A DNA stretch of 64,000 nucleotides from positions 601,049,644 to 601,113,643 of the forward strand of contig NC_081415.1 of NCBI RefSeq assembly GCF_030272615.1, given 5' to 3'. Of this stretch, positions 38,356-49,971 are shown in pieces. The notes under the pieces are model-generated. The model was not told the origin of the DNA and did no database searches. It saw only the letters and a list, made by a program, of their open reading frames with translations. The position numbers and the translations under genes were made by a program. The stretch is from Cryptomeria japonica. Taxonomy: Eukaryota; Streptophyta; Pinopsida; Cupressales; Cupressaceae. Numbering within the stretch: the first letter of the stretch is position 1; each line of letters opens with the position of its first letter.

Positions 38356-40726
38356 TACCCTATCCATTATCCAATGCATATTTTCCATCCTTTGATCCCT
38401 TTGGTCCAATCCTTTGCATAAATCCTTGCCTTAGTTTCATCTTATTTTCCATGTCCTTATCCTACCAACGTCTTTGAGCATACTTTTAAAGGTCATGGTC
38501 CATTTTTTTCAAGGCTACTATCCAATCAAAAAGACGCTTGAGTCCTTCTTCCATCCCCTATCATGTGTCCATCTTCTATTGAAAAAGTCAAAATACAAAA
38601 AAAAAAAAAAATTGAAAAAAATAAAAAGAAAAAGACAAAAGAAAAAAAAGTAAAGAAAAATAATTCGTTCACTGGTGAAAACCTGGCAAACAGGCACCTT
38701 GGGCAAGTACCATGATGAAAACCTGGCAAACAGGCGTCATGCGTAATTTATGAACTTCTTGCATACCACACTTGGGGTCAGGTTTCCTCCTTCATATCCT
38801 TTTGTCCTTCATTGTTCCATTATCCTATCGAACCCATGTCATTACTCTTCATATCCTATTGTCCCTCATGTCCATATCCCCTTTTCCACCTTTGATCTTG
38901 ACAAGGCTGAGGATCTTCATGAACATCATGCATCTTGTTTGCAGCTTTTAGTCCATCATAGCTTTTGGTCTTTATCCATTTGCTTATTATAACCTTTCAT
39001 CCATATTCCCTGTCTTATTGCAACTTTCTGCCACTATTCCGTATCCTATCCCGACCTTCAGTCCTTGTCCCTTATCCATTCTTGGTCTTACTTATCCTAT
39101 CCATATCTTAACACTATCCATACACTCTTTTTCATTCCTTGATCTTGATCTGACATAAGGACGCAAAATGCAAAACATAGTTTCAAAAGCCTCTTGACAT
39201 GTCCCTCATGCCATGTCACTGATTTACATTGTCATATCCAGTCTCTTGTCCCATCACACAATAGCCCTTGTAAATTGCATCCGTATTGTCTCCATGATAA
39301 AAGGCCTTTGTCTTCCCTCTATCCACCATCATTTTAGAAAGCCTATTTATTCACCTATCATATTCCTTGCCTTGCTAGACACTGGGGGCAAAATCATACA
39401 AATTGAAAAATGTCCTAAAAATAACTCAAAAAAATTGAAAAATGTCTTAAAAATAATCCATAAAAATTGAAAAATGTCTTGAAAAAATCATAAAAATTGA
39501 AAAATGTCCTGAAAAAATCTCATAAACATTGAAAAAAATGTCTTGAAAAAAAAATTCAAAAAAATTGAATAACGTCCTGAAAAAAAAAAAATCCTTAAAA
39601 AGTCATAAAAAGTCCTGAAAAAAATGAACAAAACATTTCAAAACATTAAAATCCAAAAACAAGCATTTTGTCAATAAAGGATCCCTTTTTGTGCATAAGA
39701 CAAATCACTGAGCATCCCTCCAACGACACGCAATCCAACATTGTGCTTTAATGAAATCACGCTTAAACAGATGAACTTTTTACTCAAGCCAGACATTCAA
39801 ACTGATCAAAATTGTCTTATCAATCAAACGTTACCATCAATATCATTTGTCCTTGTCACTAATATCATGGGTCTTATACAGGGTGTGGTATACTCGAAAC
39901 CAGACTGTGTCCTGTCTTAGACGGGGTACCGCATTCCCTGAAACCAGACAACATGATTGTCCTATCAACACTTTCAACTTTTGACAATGAAGATTAAGAT
40001 GTTTGTTTGATTTGTTGGAATTTGTGCATCTTATCTTTTTATTGATTTATCTTTGGCTTCAATCATGTTCCTATGTTGCTCGATGATGTCACTGAGTGAT
40101 TTAGAGTGACCGGGATGGATCATGGTCCTTTTCTTTTTGATTGTGATTGTTGTTTGTCTGTGATGTGTCTGTCTTTTGCAAAAAGGGTTGCATTTCAGCT
40201 CTGGCCTTCAATGCCATGATGCTACACATCCATTTTTCTACATAAAAATAAAGGTTCTCACCTACAAAGTGCATTACTGAAAGCAAGTTTTTCTTCGTCT
40301 CTAATTGTCCTCTGTCTCATTTTCTTCTTACTAACATTTCTTCTGTTAGTTCGGTCTAGTGCTTTGATTTCCCCAAACATACATGCTGCATCCTGCATCC
40401 ATTTGGTTAGTACATTTGCATTACATCAAGCATCATATCAAGCATCTTATCCATTTCATATTATAAATGTCTCAAAAATACATAAAAAAATACATTCATA
40501 CATGTTCCACAATGGTATATAAACAGTGCATAAGTCATCCATACATGGAAAATAGCTATCAATCATAGCACATTGCAACCCATCATATCGATGCATATCA
40601 TATCATATGTCACAATAATATCGGAGTACAAAATTGGACTGTCTGTCCTAAGTATGGCCCGCAGGCTGACTACAAAATGTCAAACTACATAATGTCTACT
40701 GTCTGTCTAAAGAGCATGTGCCTCTG
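38356..40726. other. Non-coding interior of the gypsy element
   Basis: Where pol would be expected, no RT, RNase H or integrase motif is found in any frame. It holds a poly-purine/poly-pyrimidine patch (38555-38665), two copies of GAAAACCTGGCAAACAGGC (38676 and 38718), and an A-rich degenerate array of AAAATTGAAAAATGTCCTGA units (39400-39620). Confidence 0.65.
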
Positions 40727-42549
40727 TCACTGGGTGCTCCCTCTGTCCTCCTCATCTCTGCCATGTCTCATGGATGATGTCCCTCCTGGTCCTGGCTGTG
40801 GTAGTCTCATAGGTCCACTTACCCCCATGCTGCTCAATGACCTCCGAGAGCATGCCCTGCTCTTTGTCCTCGATCGTGCCCGATATGAAGGTGCTCTCTG
40901 CTCTGGTGGAACAACACTCTCATATAGTGTCCTCCAATGGCGTATCTCCTCTCCGGTCTCTACCAGCATCTGTGCCATCTCCCATGCACTGGCATCCCGA
41001 ATCGACCCAATATACTTAGTGACTCTCTGTTCCTCTCGCTGTGCCTGAGCAATTGCTGTATCTCGAGCCACTGTGAGTCTAGCTATCTCTGCTCTGAACT
41101 GATCCTGCTGTCTCTCTAAAGTCGCAATGTGATCCTGTTGACTCGCTATGGTAGCCCTACACATCTCCATCTCCTCTATGCTAGCTGTCTCCGGCTCTAT
41201 GGGTATATCCTGCAATGCCTCATGCTCGCCTGAATCTGGCTCATCCTCGTCATCCCCATCCTCATCTCCATCCTCATCATCCCCATCATCCTCATCCCCG
41301 CCCTCATCCTCCTCGTCCTCATCATCTCCCTCCTCCTCTCCTACGAGTGGGAAGTCCTCCTGTTGCCTCGGTACTGGAATATCTGGATCTGTCAGTGGCA
41401 CTGGCCGTCGTCGTGCAAACCATCTCTCATACTCCTCTGTCATCCCAGCGTCCACCACATCTGATTCCCAATCCCACTATCTTTGCTGTAGCTGTGAAAA
41501 GTCTATATATGCTATGTGTGGCTGAATCATACTCCCCCACTGACTCGTCTCTCTGTGAGATCGGGCAAAGTGTGCAGTCCTCCTAGGCACATCCCGCCTC
41601 TCTCCAAACTGTCGTCTGACTCTCTCTGGTAGGTACAACTCAATCACTCTCTGGCAATTCACTGGTCGCCCAATCAAGTACCTCTCTTGTCTACAATACG
41701 ATAACTCCTCACTGTCATCTGACCATCCTGGACAATCACGATATGGCCTCCATATGAACTCTCTCAGTTTGTCTAGCTCATGTCGCCAATATAATATGTA
41801 TCCAAAAGGACCCTGTCTTAGTGCTCCCCCATAGCAGTACACATATGGTCGGTGTGGTACTACCTGTCTATCTGTGATTGGTCGACATATGGCTATGTGC
41901 TCAATGCCCATACCTGTAGCAATGTGACTCCACAGCTCAATGTTTGAACTCCCTGATATGCTATCTGATGCAACTGAAAATACAGCATAGCCAGTACACA
42001 TGGTCCCCATGCATAGACCGTCCCCTCTATCGCCATCCGCTCTAGCACTCTTCCCCATCCAATAGGGAATCCATGTCCTCGTCTGTCTCCTGCTAGTAGG
42101 CATGCTATCACCACTGCTATCACCACTGCTATCACCACATATCATCGATCATACTCTGATGCCATGGTCTCCTAGCCAATCTCCCTCTTGACAATATCCA
42201 AATCATCTACATCGCACTCAAACAATCTGCACAATGCGTCTCTCCCTATCACTGGGTCATACTCTATCATCTCAACATGAATCGGAATGCGGAGGATACG
42301 CCATACATCCTCCAGTGTCACAGTCGCCTCTCCAGTCGCCATATGGAATGAGGAAGTCTCTGAATGCCATCGCTCTGCCAATGCGGTAAGCCGTCCTGTG
42401 TTTGCCCTAATCTCGGGCATGAATGTGACATAGTATATTCCAAGTCCTGCTAAGGTATCTCTCTCTGTGCTCCTGAGTCTATGTCGTAGCATGAAGTAGT
42501 CAGGTCGGTTCTCTTGTGTGATCAACGGATACTGTCGACTCTGCATCAC
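40727..42549 (-). pseudogene. Antisense plant mobile domain (PMD) gene, frameshifted
   Basis: Minus strand, about 608 codons from the ATG at 42549. Frame 1: ALAERWHSETSSFHMATGEA and TVTLEDVWRILRIPIH, the classic PMD start, then (after TAG 42172 and a TGA near 42140) RVLERMAIEGTVYAWGPCVL and GVTLLQVWAL. After one frameshift near 41895 it continues EHIAICRP, LDKLREFIWRPYRDCPGW and YLPERVRRQFGERRDVPRR. After TAG 41474 a tail follows (40727-41458) with a long Asp/Glu run, a coiled coil and an Arg/Ser-rich end. PMD proteins (MAIN/MAIL family) occur both as plant genes for genome stability and silencing and inside transposons. Here it lies antisense between the leader ORF and the 3' LTR of a gypsy-like element. 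It is broken in this copy. Confidence 0.85.
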
Positions 42550-42724
42550 AATTGGGGCACATTTTGTCAGTTTTAGGGTTTGCTCCTATGGGTTGCATTT
42601 CCTCATTTTCATGTCCAATCAGGATGTTTTTTTTTTATCTAATCTGACCTATCTTACCCTTATCCCCTTTTTTGGGATCATTTGCATGTCATTTTGACCA
42701 AAATTAGGGTTTGCATTGCACAAT

Positions 42725-42834
42725 TGCGCCTGTGTCAAGGAACCTGCACATGTGTCAGGTAACCTGCGCTTGTGTCTCCTTACACAAGCGCAGAAGACCC
42801 TACACAAGCACAGGATTCACCCTACACAAGCGCA
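42725..42834. repeat. Inverted cluster of TGCGCYTGTGT motifs
   Basis: Three forward copies (42725, 42745, 42765; the second is TGCACATGTGT) are followed by three reverse copies ACACAAGCGCA (42782, 42802, 42824; the middle is ACACAAGCACA). The inner pair is separated by only six bases, so the block can fold into a long hairpin with 20-base spaced pairing blocks. Confidence 0.88.
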
Positions 42835-43355
42835 GGAGTCCTTTTCTGCATCCCCTGTGGGCCCTGCAATGTCCCGCAAGCAATCAAAATTCATGAAATT
42901 GAAAACATGGGTTTTTGAGATCCCTACCACTGCTCCCGTGTCGTACGGTCGTCTGTAAGTATGTACACGTTCCTCGAGGTGATCTGCCATTGGAATGTTC
43001 ACCATCTATCTGCAAATGTCCTTGTCCAGAGCAACAAATCCTCCTCTTTGTCTAGTGCAAATGAGCAATTTTCACCTCTCTTGGTTTCATTTATAGATCT
43101 TTGTCAGTGCATAGATGGACGTGCACCCTCTCCATCTTATGTTGGTCGCGGTCTTTTGCATCTTCAATTGCTTGTCCTTCATGCATCCGGTATTCGATTG
43201 TCAGTCTGTTCGATCCTGTCATTTTTATTGATCAATTGGCTTCTTTTCTGCATGTTTCCGGCCAATTCCTCGAGGGGGCATGCATATGTCATTATCATTG
43301 TCTGGGGAATTTTCATTATTGTTCTTTGAAACAACGCTTAAAATCGCATTGTCTC

Positions 43356-43369
43356 AAAGAGGGGCAAAA
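43356..43369 (+). promoter_or_regulatory. Polypurine tract of the gypsy element
   Basis: AAAGAGGGGCAAAA directly before TGTAGACACC. It primes plus-strand synthesis in LTR elements and fixes the LTR start at 43370. Confidence 0.8.
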
Positions 43370-43639
43370 TGTAGACACCTAAAAATGGTCAACGCTTGCG
43401 GAATCATACTTTAACATTTGCGCATTGCCTCATTTTAGGTTTTTGCATCACATTAACATTTCTCCTATGTTTTGCACTTGGTCTTTATCATTTGTGAGCA
43501 TCGAATCATTCTTCTACATTCTTCATTCGTCTCGCCTCTCGAATTTGGTCTTGTCGACAACAATCTTCAATCATGATTTTGGTCGATCTTATCCTGTTGC
43601 ATCAATGTGCGTGCTCATTTGTCATCATTTTGGACATCG

Positions 43640-44070
43640 TCAATCCTAATTAGGGTTTTGTCCTCTTATCAATCTTATCATCATACAATCGATTTGTCAT
43701 CGATCATTGTCATTTTCAATCTTGTCATCGATCGTTGTCCTCTTGTCAATCTTGTCCTCTGGCGATCGATTTATCATCAATCCTTATCATTTTTGTCGTT
43801 TAACGATCGATTTGTCATTGGTCGTTGTCATGTTCGATCTTGTCATTTTGAGATCGATTTGTCATCAATCGTGGTTATTTTCAATATTGTCGTTTTGCAA
43901 TCTATTTTGTCATCAATCCTTGTCTTTTTGTCAATATTGTCCGCGATCGATTTGTCATCGATCATCGTCCTTCTCAATTGTGTCAATTTGGATCAATTTG
44001 TCATTGTTCCTCATCAATTGGCGCATTTTCTCAATCAAATCATTTATCACATTGGTCATTTATCAATTCA
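43640..44070. repeat. Degenerate GATCGATTTGTCATC repeats in U3
   Basis: Six or seven copies of a 50-60 bp unit containing GATCGATTTGTCATCRATC followed by TTGTC(A)TTTTC. GATCGAT and its palindromic core recur in most copies. The block is upstream of the TATA box, the usual place of LTR enhancers. Confidence 0.75.
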
Positions 44071-44620
44071 AAATCATGATCGATATCAATTATCTTCAAT
44101 CAAGACCTAATTGTCATTCTCGCATTGCTAATTCGTCTTCTAGGGTTTTATGATTTAATCATTTAACCTTGTGTGCCATTTCTTCCTTTAGGATTAATAA
44201 ATTATTTATTTATCCTAAGTCTTCTTGTCACAATTAAATGTTCATTTAATTGGCTAATTATTCCTCTTTGTGAATTAATTAATAAATGATAAATTGTTAA
44301 TTAATTTACCTAATTTCTAATTTCCATCAATTTCTTAATTCCTAAATTCTTAATTCTCTAATTTTCTAATTTTCTAATTCTTAATTTGAATTTCCTCCTA
44401 TTTCTCTCCTAAATTCATGGAAATGACATGTCAATTTGTCATAATTTTGTCATAATTGACAATTAATCAATTTTGACATAGAAGTTTGTCATAATTTGTC
44501 ATAAATTATCAATCAACAAATTTTGCATAGAAAGTGCATAATTTGTCATAATTGACATAATTGATTTGAAATTTCCATTTGAATTGAATCATGCTAATCT
44601 TGTCTTTTCTCCAATTCTTC

Positions 44621-44628
44621 TATAAATT
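44621..44628 (+). promoter_or_regulatory. TATA box of the gypsy LTR
   Basis: TATAAATT in TTCTTCTATAAATTGGATG, about 350 bases before the LTR end and downstream of the repeated U3 block. Confidence 0.6.
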
Positions 44629-44975
44629 GGATGAATTTCTTCAATCAAACCCCTAATCAGATTATCAAATTTCTAATCAATCACGCTTCGAGTACTTTTG
44701 AGCAATTTTCTTACCTACTTGCTTTCAATCATGTATGTGCACTTGTAGGTGAGATCCACAACCAAACTATTTGAAGAGGAAAGAAGAACAGTGGAGCCGC
44801 ATGAAGGAAGCATTCATATCTACATTTGGTTTGCATAATCTTTAGTTTTGAATGTTTTATCTTTATGTCTTTATTGAGTGTGTTTAGGATAGATCATTAC
44901 ATTTAAGCTTTTGTGATTGGGCTAATGACTAATATTTTATATTGCTTGTGATGATTTCCTATTTCCTAACGTACA

Positions 44976-45283
44976 GAAAGAATACCTCGAGAAGGAAACA
45001 ACAAAGGCGTTAATAGCAATTTGACAAATGTAAATCTATATAAAGGATTGTGTTTCCCTTGTCTGTAAAATGTGTCTTAAAAGGCGCGGAAATGACGGAG
45101 ATGAACAGATGGACTTCAAGGTGATCAGATCCTGCAAGATCTGATTGGATTTGATTTGTCTTGAGGATGGTGAAGAAACCCTAACCACTTCGATTTTGAA
45201 TTGCTTTTTGGCGGGAAATAATTTTATAAGAAACTAGAGCAATGAATAGAGGGAGATGATGCTGCGGAGAAGATTGTGGAGAG
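44976..45283 (+). repeat. 5' LTR of the plus-strand copia element, piece 2
   Basis: It continues the LTR at GAAAGAATACCTCGAGAAGG, matching 62316-62625 and including the TATA box TATATAAA at 45037-45044. It stops at ATTGTGGAGAG where the minus-strand element entered. One base is missing at the join with piece 1. Confidence 0.88.
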
Positions 45284-46373
45284 TGATGAATACTAAGAGG
45301 GGGGAGGTGAATTAGTATACCGAAAAATACTGAACTCAAACTCTTAAACAATTTAGCAGTTAACCGGTATAGTAGATTTACTTACAAACCAGTTAAGACA
45401 AATGCAAACCAAACAACAAATAAATCATTCACCCACAAGAGCACAATCACCATAACACAAGATGTTTTGACGTGGAAACCCAAATGGGAAAAAGTACGGT
45501 GAGCAAAAAATCACAAGTAACTATCTGCAGAATAGAAACCAGACTGGTTAAGGTCATACAATGTTCTTCACCAGAACAAATCCTGTTAGGAATCTAGATC
45601 TCCGTTAGGAGATAAGTCCTGTTAAAGACTGCCTTGTGAGAGGATTTCAGATTCACAGTTGTTAACCACCTTGTTAGAGGATTTACAAAGGCTTTGCCAG
45701 GCCTACTCGGTTAAGGGTTTCAGACTTGTCGAAGATGTGAGTAATCAACAAGTGAGTGATCTAGATACTAGCACAATATTCTTGGTTAGATCCATGATAG
45801 CTCACTGTTAATGCATTTTAGCATTACTTCAGTCTTCAATATTTCCACACTTTGTTTCTTCACATAGACCTAATCTTCTCTGCTATGATTGCACATACAA
45901 AACCCTAGACATGATGTCCTTATAAAGGAGTCTGATTTCATGTTGGTCCAATAGAATTACATTACAAGTTCCTAGGTTCAGTGCATGTAGACACATTTGG
46001 TAACATGACACAAAATCACCGCCAAAGTGTCGGTAGATGATAACTCATCACATAAATACCGGTTGGTAACTCATCAAAGAGTAATACCAGTTCATACATA
46101 TTACCGATTACCAGTTGTCAAAATGAAGACTGGAAAAATGTTAACTACTGCTTTGGGATCCTCGAACTGCTTGAGGTCTTCATACTGCTTTGGGTCTTCA
46201 GTCAGTTTGTGATCGGTAAACACCTTCTGCAAAACACCGATAGTCTAAAGACTATAATACATAATACCGGTTGGAACAATTACCGGTTGAGCATAACTCA
46301 CACATAAAGAAAGTGATCTTAAAACAAGTGTGTGTCCATCAATGACAATCACAACATCATCAAAATGCCAACA
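45284..46373 (-). repeat. 3' LTR of the level 3b element
   Basis: 1,090 bp. On the minus strand it starts TGTTGGCATTTTGATGATG, directly after AAAGGGGGAGAT, and ends TTAGTATTCATCA. It shares blocks with the LTR at 26333-27548 (TATCTGCAGAATA, GTTAGGA series). The two are related but clearly diverged. Confidence 0.82.
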
Positions 46374-46385
46374 ATCTCCCCCTTT

Positions 46386-47246
46386 GGCATTGATGGCAAC
46401 ACTTAGGAAAATTTTGACATCTAAGTGTTTTTACAACAAAAATATGCCATAATCAAAATTACTCCCCCAAAGTATATACACTATCCCTTTTGCAGAAATG
46501 ACAATGTATGCTACTTCCTTAAAAAGGTAACATAAAAGTATATATAACATTCACCAAAATTTTAAGTACTACTCGCCCTTTGCCAACAATGACAAAGCAA
46601 TGCAGAATAACCCCTGTTTCTCTTTAACATTAAAATGAGTAAATGTTTATGAAAATAATGAGTGAAACTTATCAAAAACAAATTTAAAATCCTGCATAAA
46701 AGTCTTCATGGCTATTGACCATGACTCAAGTAATGAGGTAGCCACCTCACTTTCCATCTGCATCTGTGATACCTATTCTTCCATGGCATCAATTGTACTC
46801 ATTTCTTGAGTTATCGTTAAAGCTTCTAGATTGAGAAAGCACTTTTGAAGAATTTGTAGTCTAGGTAATAAAACCAGTTGAAGCTCTTGCAAATCTCTTG
46901 TCTAGTTGCTAATCTCCAATTCTATCCTGGCAGACTGAAACTGATACCGGTGATCAATTTTCCCTTATGTAGTGAAAGAATCATACGAGGTCTTAAAGTT
47001 GCTTATGTATGCTTGCAAATCAGATTGCAGTTTATCCTTTTGTGCAAGCACATCATCACAAAATAGATGGGGTTGGCTTATTTTGCTCAACAGTAGTTTT
47101 CCCTCATCCATAGCATCTCTTATATCCTTTTTCTCTTTTTGAAGTTGAGACCGGAGCTCATTCAGTTTCTTTAGTAAGGCAGTGTTAAGTGCCTTTTGAT
47201 GCTTCTTCTGTGCATTAGCTTCGGCAACTTCTTCCAGGCATTGTAC
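46386..47246 (-). other. Decayed C-terminal coding part of the 3b extra ORF
   Basis: No long frame remains. Nucleotide similarity with 27561-28200 shows that this was the coiled C-terminus. Repeated CCCCC-AAAG words near 46374 and 46455 (minus CTTTGGGGG) are extra polypurine-like tracts close to the LTR. Confidence 0.5.
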
Positions 47247-49971
47247 CTAGTCCTCTACAATTGCACATAGAAGTTTTAGTTTGGCCAGAGAGGAATTAGT
47301 ACCGGGGAGGTTGGTACCTGGGATCAAACTGGTAATGTTAATCTCAGTATGAATGACATCTTGCTCCTTTTTCCTCCAAAATGTTTCCAGTCTTTCTTGT
47401 GCTAGCTTTATGCCTTGCAGTAGCTCCGATTCATCTGCAGATTGGAGGTCAAGAGGACTGGTGATGTCGGCTGGTTTGGCTTGACCACCGGTTGCCTTTG
47501 GAGTCTCCGGTTGTTTGCTCTTTTCTGCTTCCTTCTTCTCTTCCACTCTTTTCTTTTCCTCTTCTTTCTCCCTTTTCTCCGCTTCATGCTTTTTCTTCTC
47601 TTCCTCCTTCTTTCTTTCTTCTTCTTTTCGCTTCTCCTCTTCTTGTTTCTTCTTCTCCTCGTCTTTCCGCTTCTCCTCTTCTTTCTTTTCCTCCTCTGCT
47701 TTCCTCTTCTCCTCTTCTTTCCTCTTCTCCTCTTCTCCTCTTCTTTCTTTTCCTCCTCTGCTTTCCTCTTCTCCTCTTCTCCTCTTCTTTCCTCTTCTCC
47801 TCTTTTTTTCTCTTCTCTTCTTCTTTCCTCTTCTCCTCTTCTTTTCTCTTCTCTTCTTCTTTCCTCTTCTCTTCCTCTTGTTTCCTCTTCTCTTTCTCTG
47901 CTTTCTCTTTGTTAGCCTTTTCCTTGTCTAGTTTCGCCTTGTCTGCTTTTACTTTGTCCTATTTCTCCTTGTCTGCTTTTTCCTTATCAGCCTTTTCCTT
48001 TTCCATGTCTGGAGTGACATCCCACCTGTTCTATAACTGGTTCTCCTTCACTATCAAATACCTCATCTAGTTTTCTGGTTTCCATTTCCTGTTCAACTTC
48101 TCTATTTGTTTGAGCTACTTTGTGCATTTTCATAGCTTCTTTAGTATGGGAGTGTGTGTCTTTCACCACTTCAGAGGATTTTCCTTCCAGCAGTAGGAGT
48201 CTTCTTCTTCTCATGAAGAAGAGACCTTTGTACCAGTCCATGATTTCAAACAATTCAGAGTTTGATGCATCAAGGAAGTAATTTACAAAAATCTTTTCTC
48301 TAATCTCCCATTCTCTCTTGATGGAAATGCACCATTTATTATCTAAAGGATTGTACAATGAATCAAGTGTCTTAGATCTAATTTCTGAAGGCGACCGATC
48401 ATGAACACATAAATAATTAATGATTTCCCGCCCTGTTTCCTCTTTCTCACTATTGATAAAATCATCAAAATACTCCTTCAAATCACTAAGCAATTTTCTC
48501 TTAATATTCTTAATAGTCCTCTGACAATGTGTCATCGGCTTATAAGAAGAGACATCAATATTCACTGGTGCAGATGATGCAGGTGCATTACCGGTGCAAA
48601 TGATGTAGGTGCATTACCGGTAGTTTTTGCTTTCTTCCTTGTTTGCCTGGTCTTCTTAGGATGCACTTCTGGTTTTGTATCCTCAGACTCCGGTGAGTTG
48701 CTTTTGGTCTGTCGCTTCCTTTCAAATACTTTAGTGGGTGTAACTTCTAGTTTCTTCTTGGTAGGTGACCGCTTGGTCACTTTTGGGCTAGTTGAGGTAA
48801 CCGGTGCCGATACCGATGGCACTTCCTTTCACTTTTTCACTGAAGGTTCTTCAACTGGTGTTACCCTTTCCAAGTAGGTGCCGGTTTGCTTTGCCTTTGC
48901 ATCTAGAGGCGAGGCTAGCAGGGTAGAGGCATACCTATCTAACATGTCATACATCACCTCATATCCCATAGGTTCTACTTCCTCCTGTCTTGGCTCTACC
49001 GATTCCATTATGCACTCATCTACTTGAATGGTAAAGCAGATGTCCTCTTCATATTTCTTAACAATGTCTCCAGATATCCTCATCGTTTGACTCATCTTCC
49101 TCCTGAATTCATCAAAGTATTTATTCAAGACTTCAGGATATCTGGTTCCCACCGCTTGGAGACTTTCCCTAATTTGTTTGGTGACCGGTTGGGCAACAGA
49201 CCATTGAATATCACGGACTCTCAGGAAATAGCCTTGAAAGTAGAAAAATAGACCAACCAAAAGTTGTCCAAATTTAAATCTAAGGGCACTGTCCTGTTTG
49301 ATGGACTTTAAGTTTAATAGAAGTTGCTTTTGCAAACAGGTGCATAGATCAAACGAGGCATCCTCCATGATCATTCTGTAGGCAGCATTTACCGCAACAA
49401 CAGAGACAAAGTTTAATTTGCTGGCATAAAACATCCAGTATCCAATCACCATGCAAGCATACTTGACCAACTCATCTTGGATGGTGTTGACGGTCATTCC
49501 CCGTTGGTCGCTCAAAGAACTGGTGAGCTTAGTCATTTGAGTCTTGATGACTTTCCTAAGGGTTGACACCTCTCCACTGTTGCAGAAACTAGTGACGACA
49601 TGAATTGCTTTAGGAGTAATGTCATGCATCCTCTTGAGATACATTTTGTCGCCATGCACTCTGCTCAAGATGATGCGGATGTGCTCTTCAGTGAACTCTT
49701 CAAGAAAGTAAACCACATTGTGAAGTTTCTTCCTCTCCAGGATGCTCTATTCCGATTTGATCTTCTTGTCATCCTCACATAACATACCTAGCTGAGAATG
49801 AATCGCTAGAGATCCTATGTCTTCTAATTTGTAGTCGATGTACCCTGAAATATCTCCTTTGACAATGACTTCGACAGGTATTTGGGACAGGGCATTATAT
49901 TTCATTTCTCTTTGAATGAATTCAACTGAGTCCATGGGTACACTAGAGTTGGAGTACGATGCAGAAGCCAT
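47247..49971 (-). pseudogene. Extra ORF of the level 3b element
   Basis: It starts at the ATG at 49971 (MASASYSNSSVPMDSVEFIQ). Frame 1 runs 49971-48562 with a TAG near 49744 and a TGA near 48826. It holds a globular part (HIRIILSRVHGDKMYLKRM, KYACMVIGYWMFYASKLNF, LRFKFGQLLVGLFFYFQGYF), then a Ser/Thr/Lys-rich linker (TSTSPKVTKRSPTKKKLEVT). Frame 2 (48565-47987) continues with a helical region. A long Lys/Glu/Arg repeat follows (47520-48010, KRKEEEKRKEEE type), likely a single charged helix, then SPLDLQSADESELLQGIKLA in a third frame. It sits where envelope-like ORFs lie in some copia elements, but I see no signal peptide or fusion motif. The function is unknown. Confidence 0.65.

Larger units (their letters stand above)
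29029..44975 (+). mobile_element. Gypsy-like LTR element lacking pol (level 3a)
   Basis: The 3' LTR is 43370-44975 (1,606 bp), preceded by the polypurine tract AAAGAGGGGCAAAA. The 5' LTR keeps only its last 261 bases (29029-29101 and 33308-33495) around a nested solo LTR. PBS-like TGGTGAACCCGACGTGAAC follows five bases after the LTR. Inside are a Q/P-rich plus-strand ORF (35524-38355) and an antisense PMD gene (40727-42549). I see no protease, RT, RNase H or integrase, so it is a large non-autonomous derivative. The two LTR copies differ at only 2 of 261 positions, so it inserted recently. The right flank GAAAG should be its TSD; the left copy is gone with the first 1,345 bases of the 5' LTR. 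Confidence 0.85.
43370..44975 (+). repeat. 3' LTR of the gypsy element (1,606 bp)
   Basis: It starts TGTAGACACC and ends CTAACGTACA. A TATA box TATAAATT lies at 44621-44628, so transcription should start near 44650. The last 261 bases match the truncated 5' LTR with two differences (A/G at 44793 and T/C at 44970). The U3 part holds a degenerate repeat block. Confidence 0.85.

Noticed and set aside
40677-41586. Plus-strand Ser/Pro/His-rich frames
   Set aside because: Antisense shadows of the acidic tail of the PMD gene.
43607-44153. Plus-strand frames in the gypsy U3
   Set aside because: Arise from the TTTGTCATC repeat block in the LTR; no protein features.
44715-44975. A separate 261-bp LTR repeated at 29029 and 44715
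   Set aside because: A polypurine tract followed by TGTAGACACC at 43370 and a TATA box at 44621 show that the real LTR is 1,606 bp and the left copy is truncated.
47442-48070. Leu/Phe/Ser-rich plus-strand frames resembling membrane proteins
   Set aside because: They are the complement of the Lys/Glu-rich minus-strand coding tract; CTT and TCC repeats give Leu, Phe and Ser.
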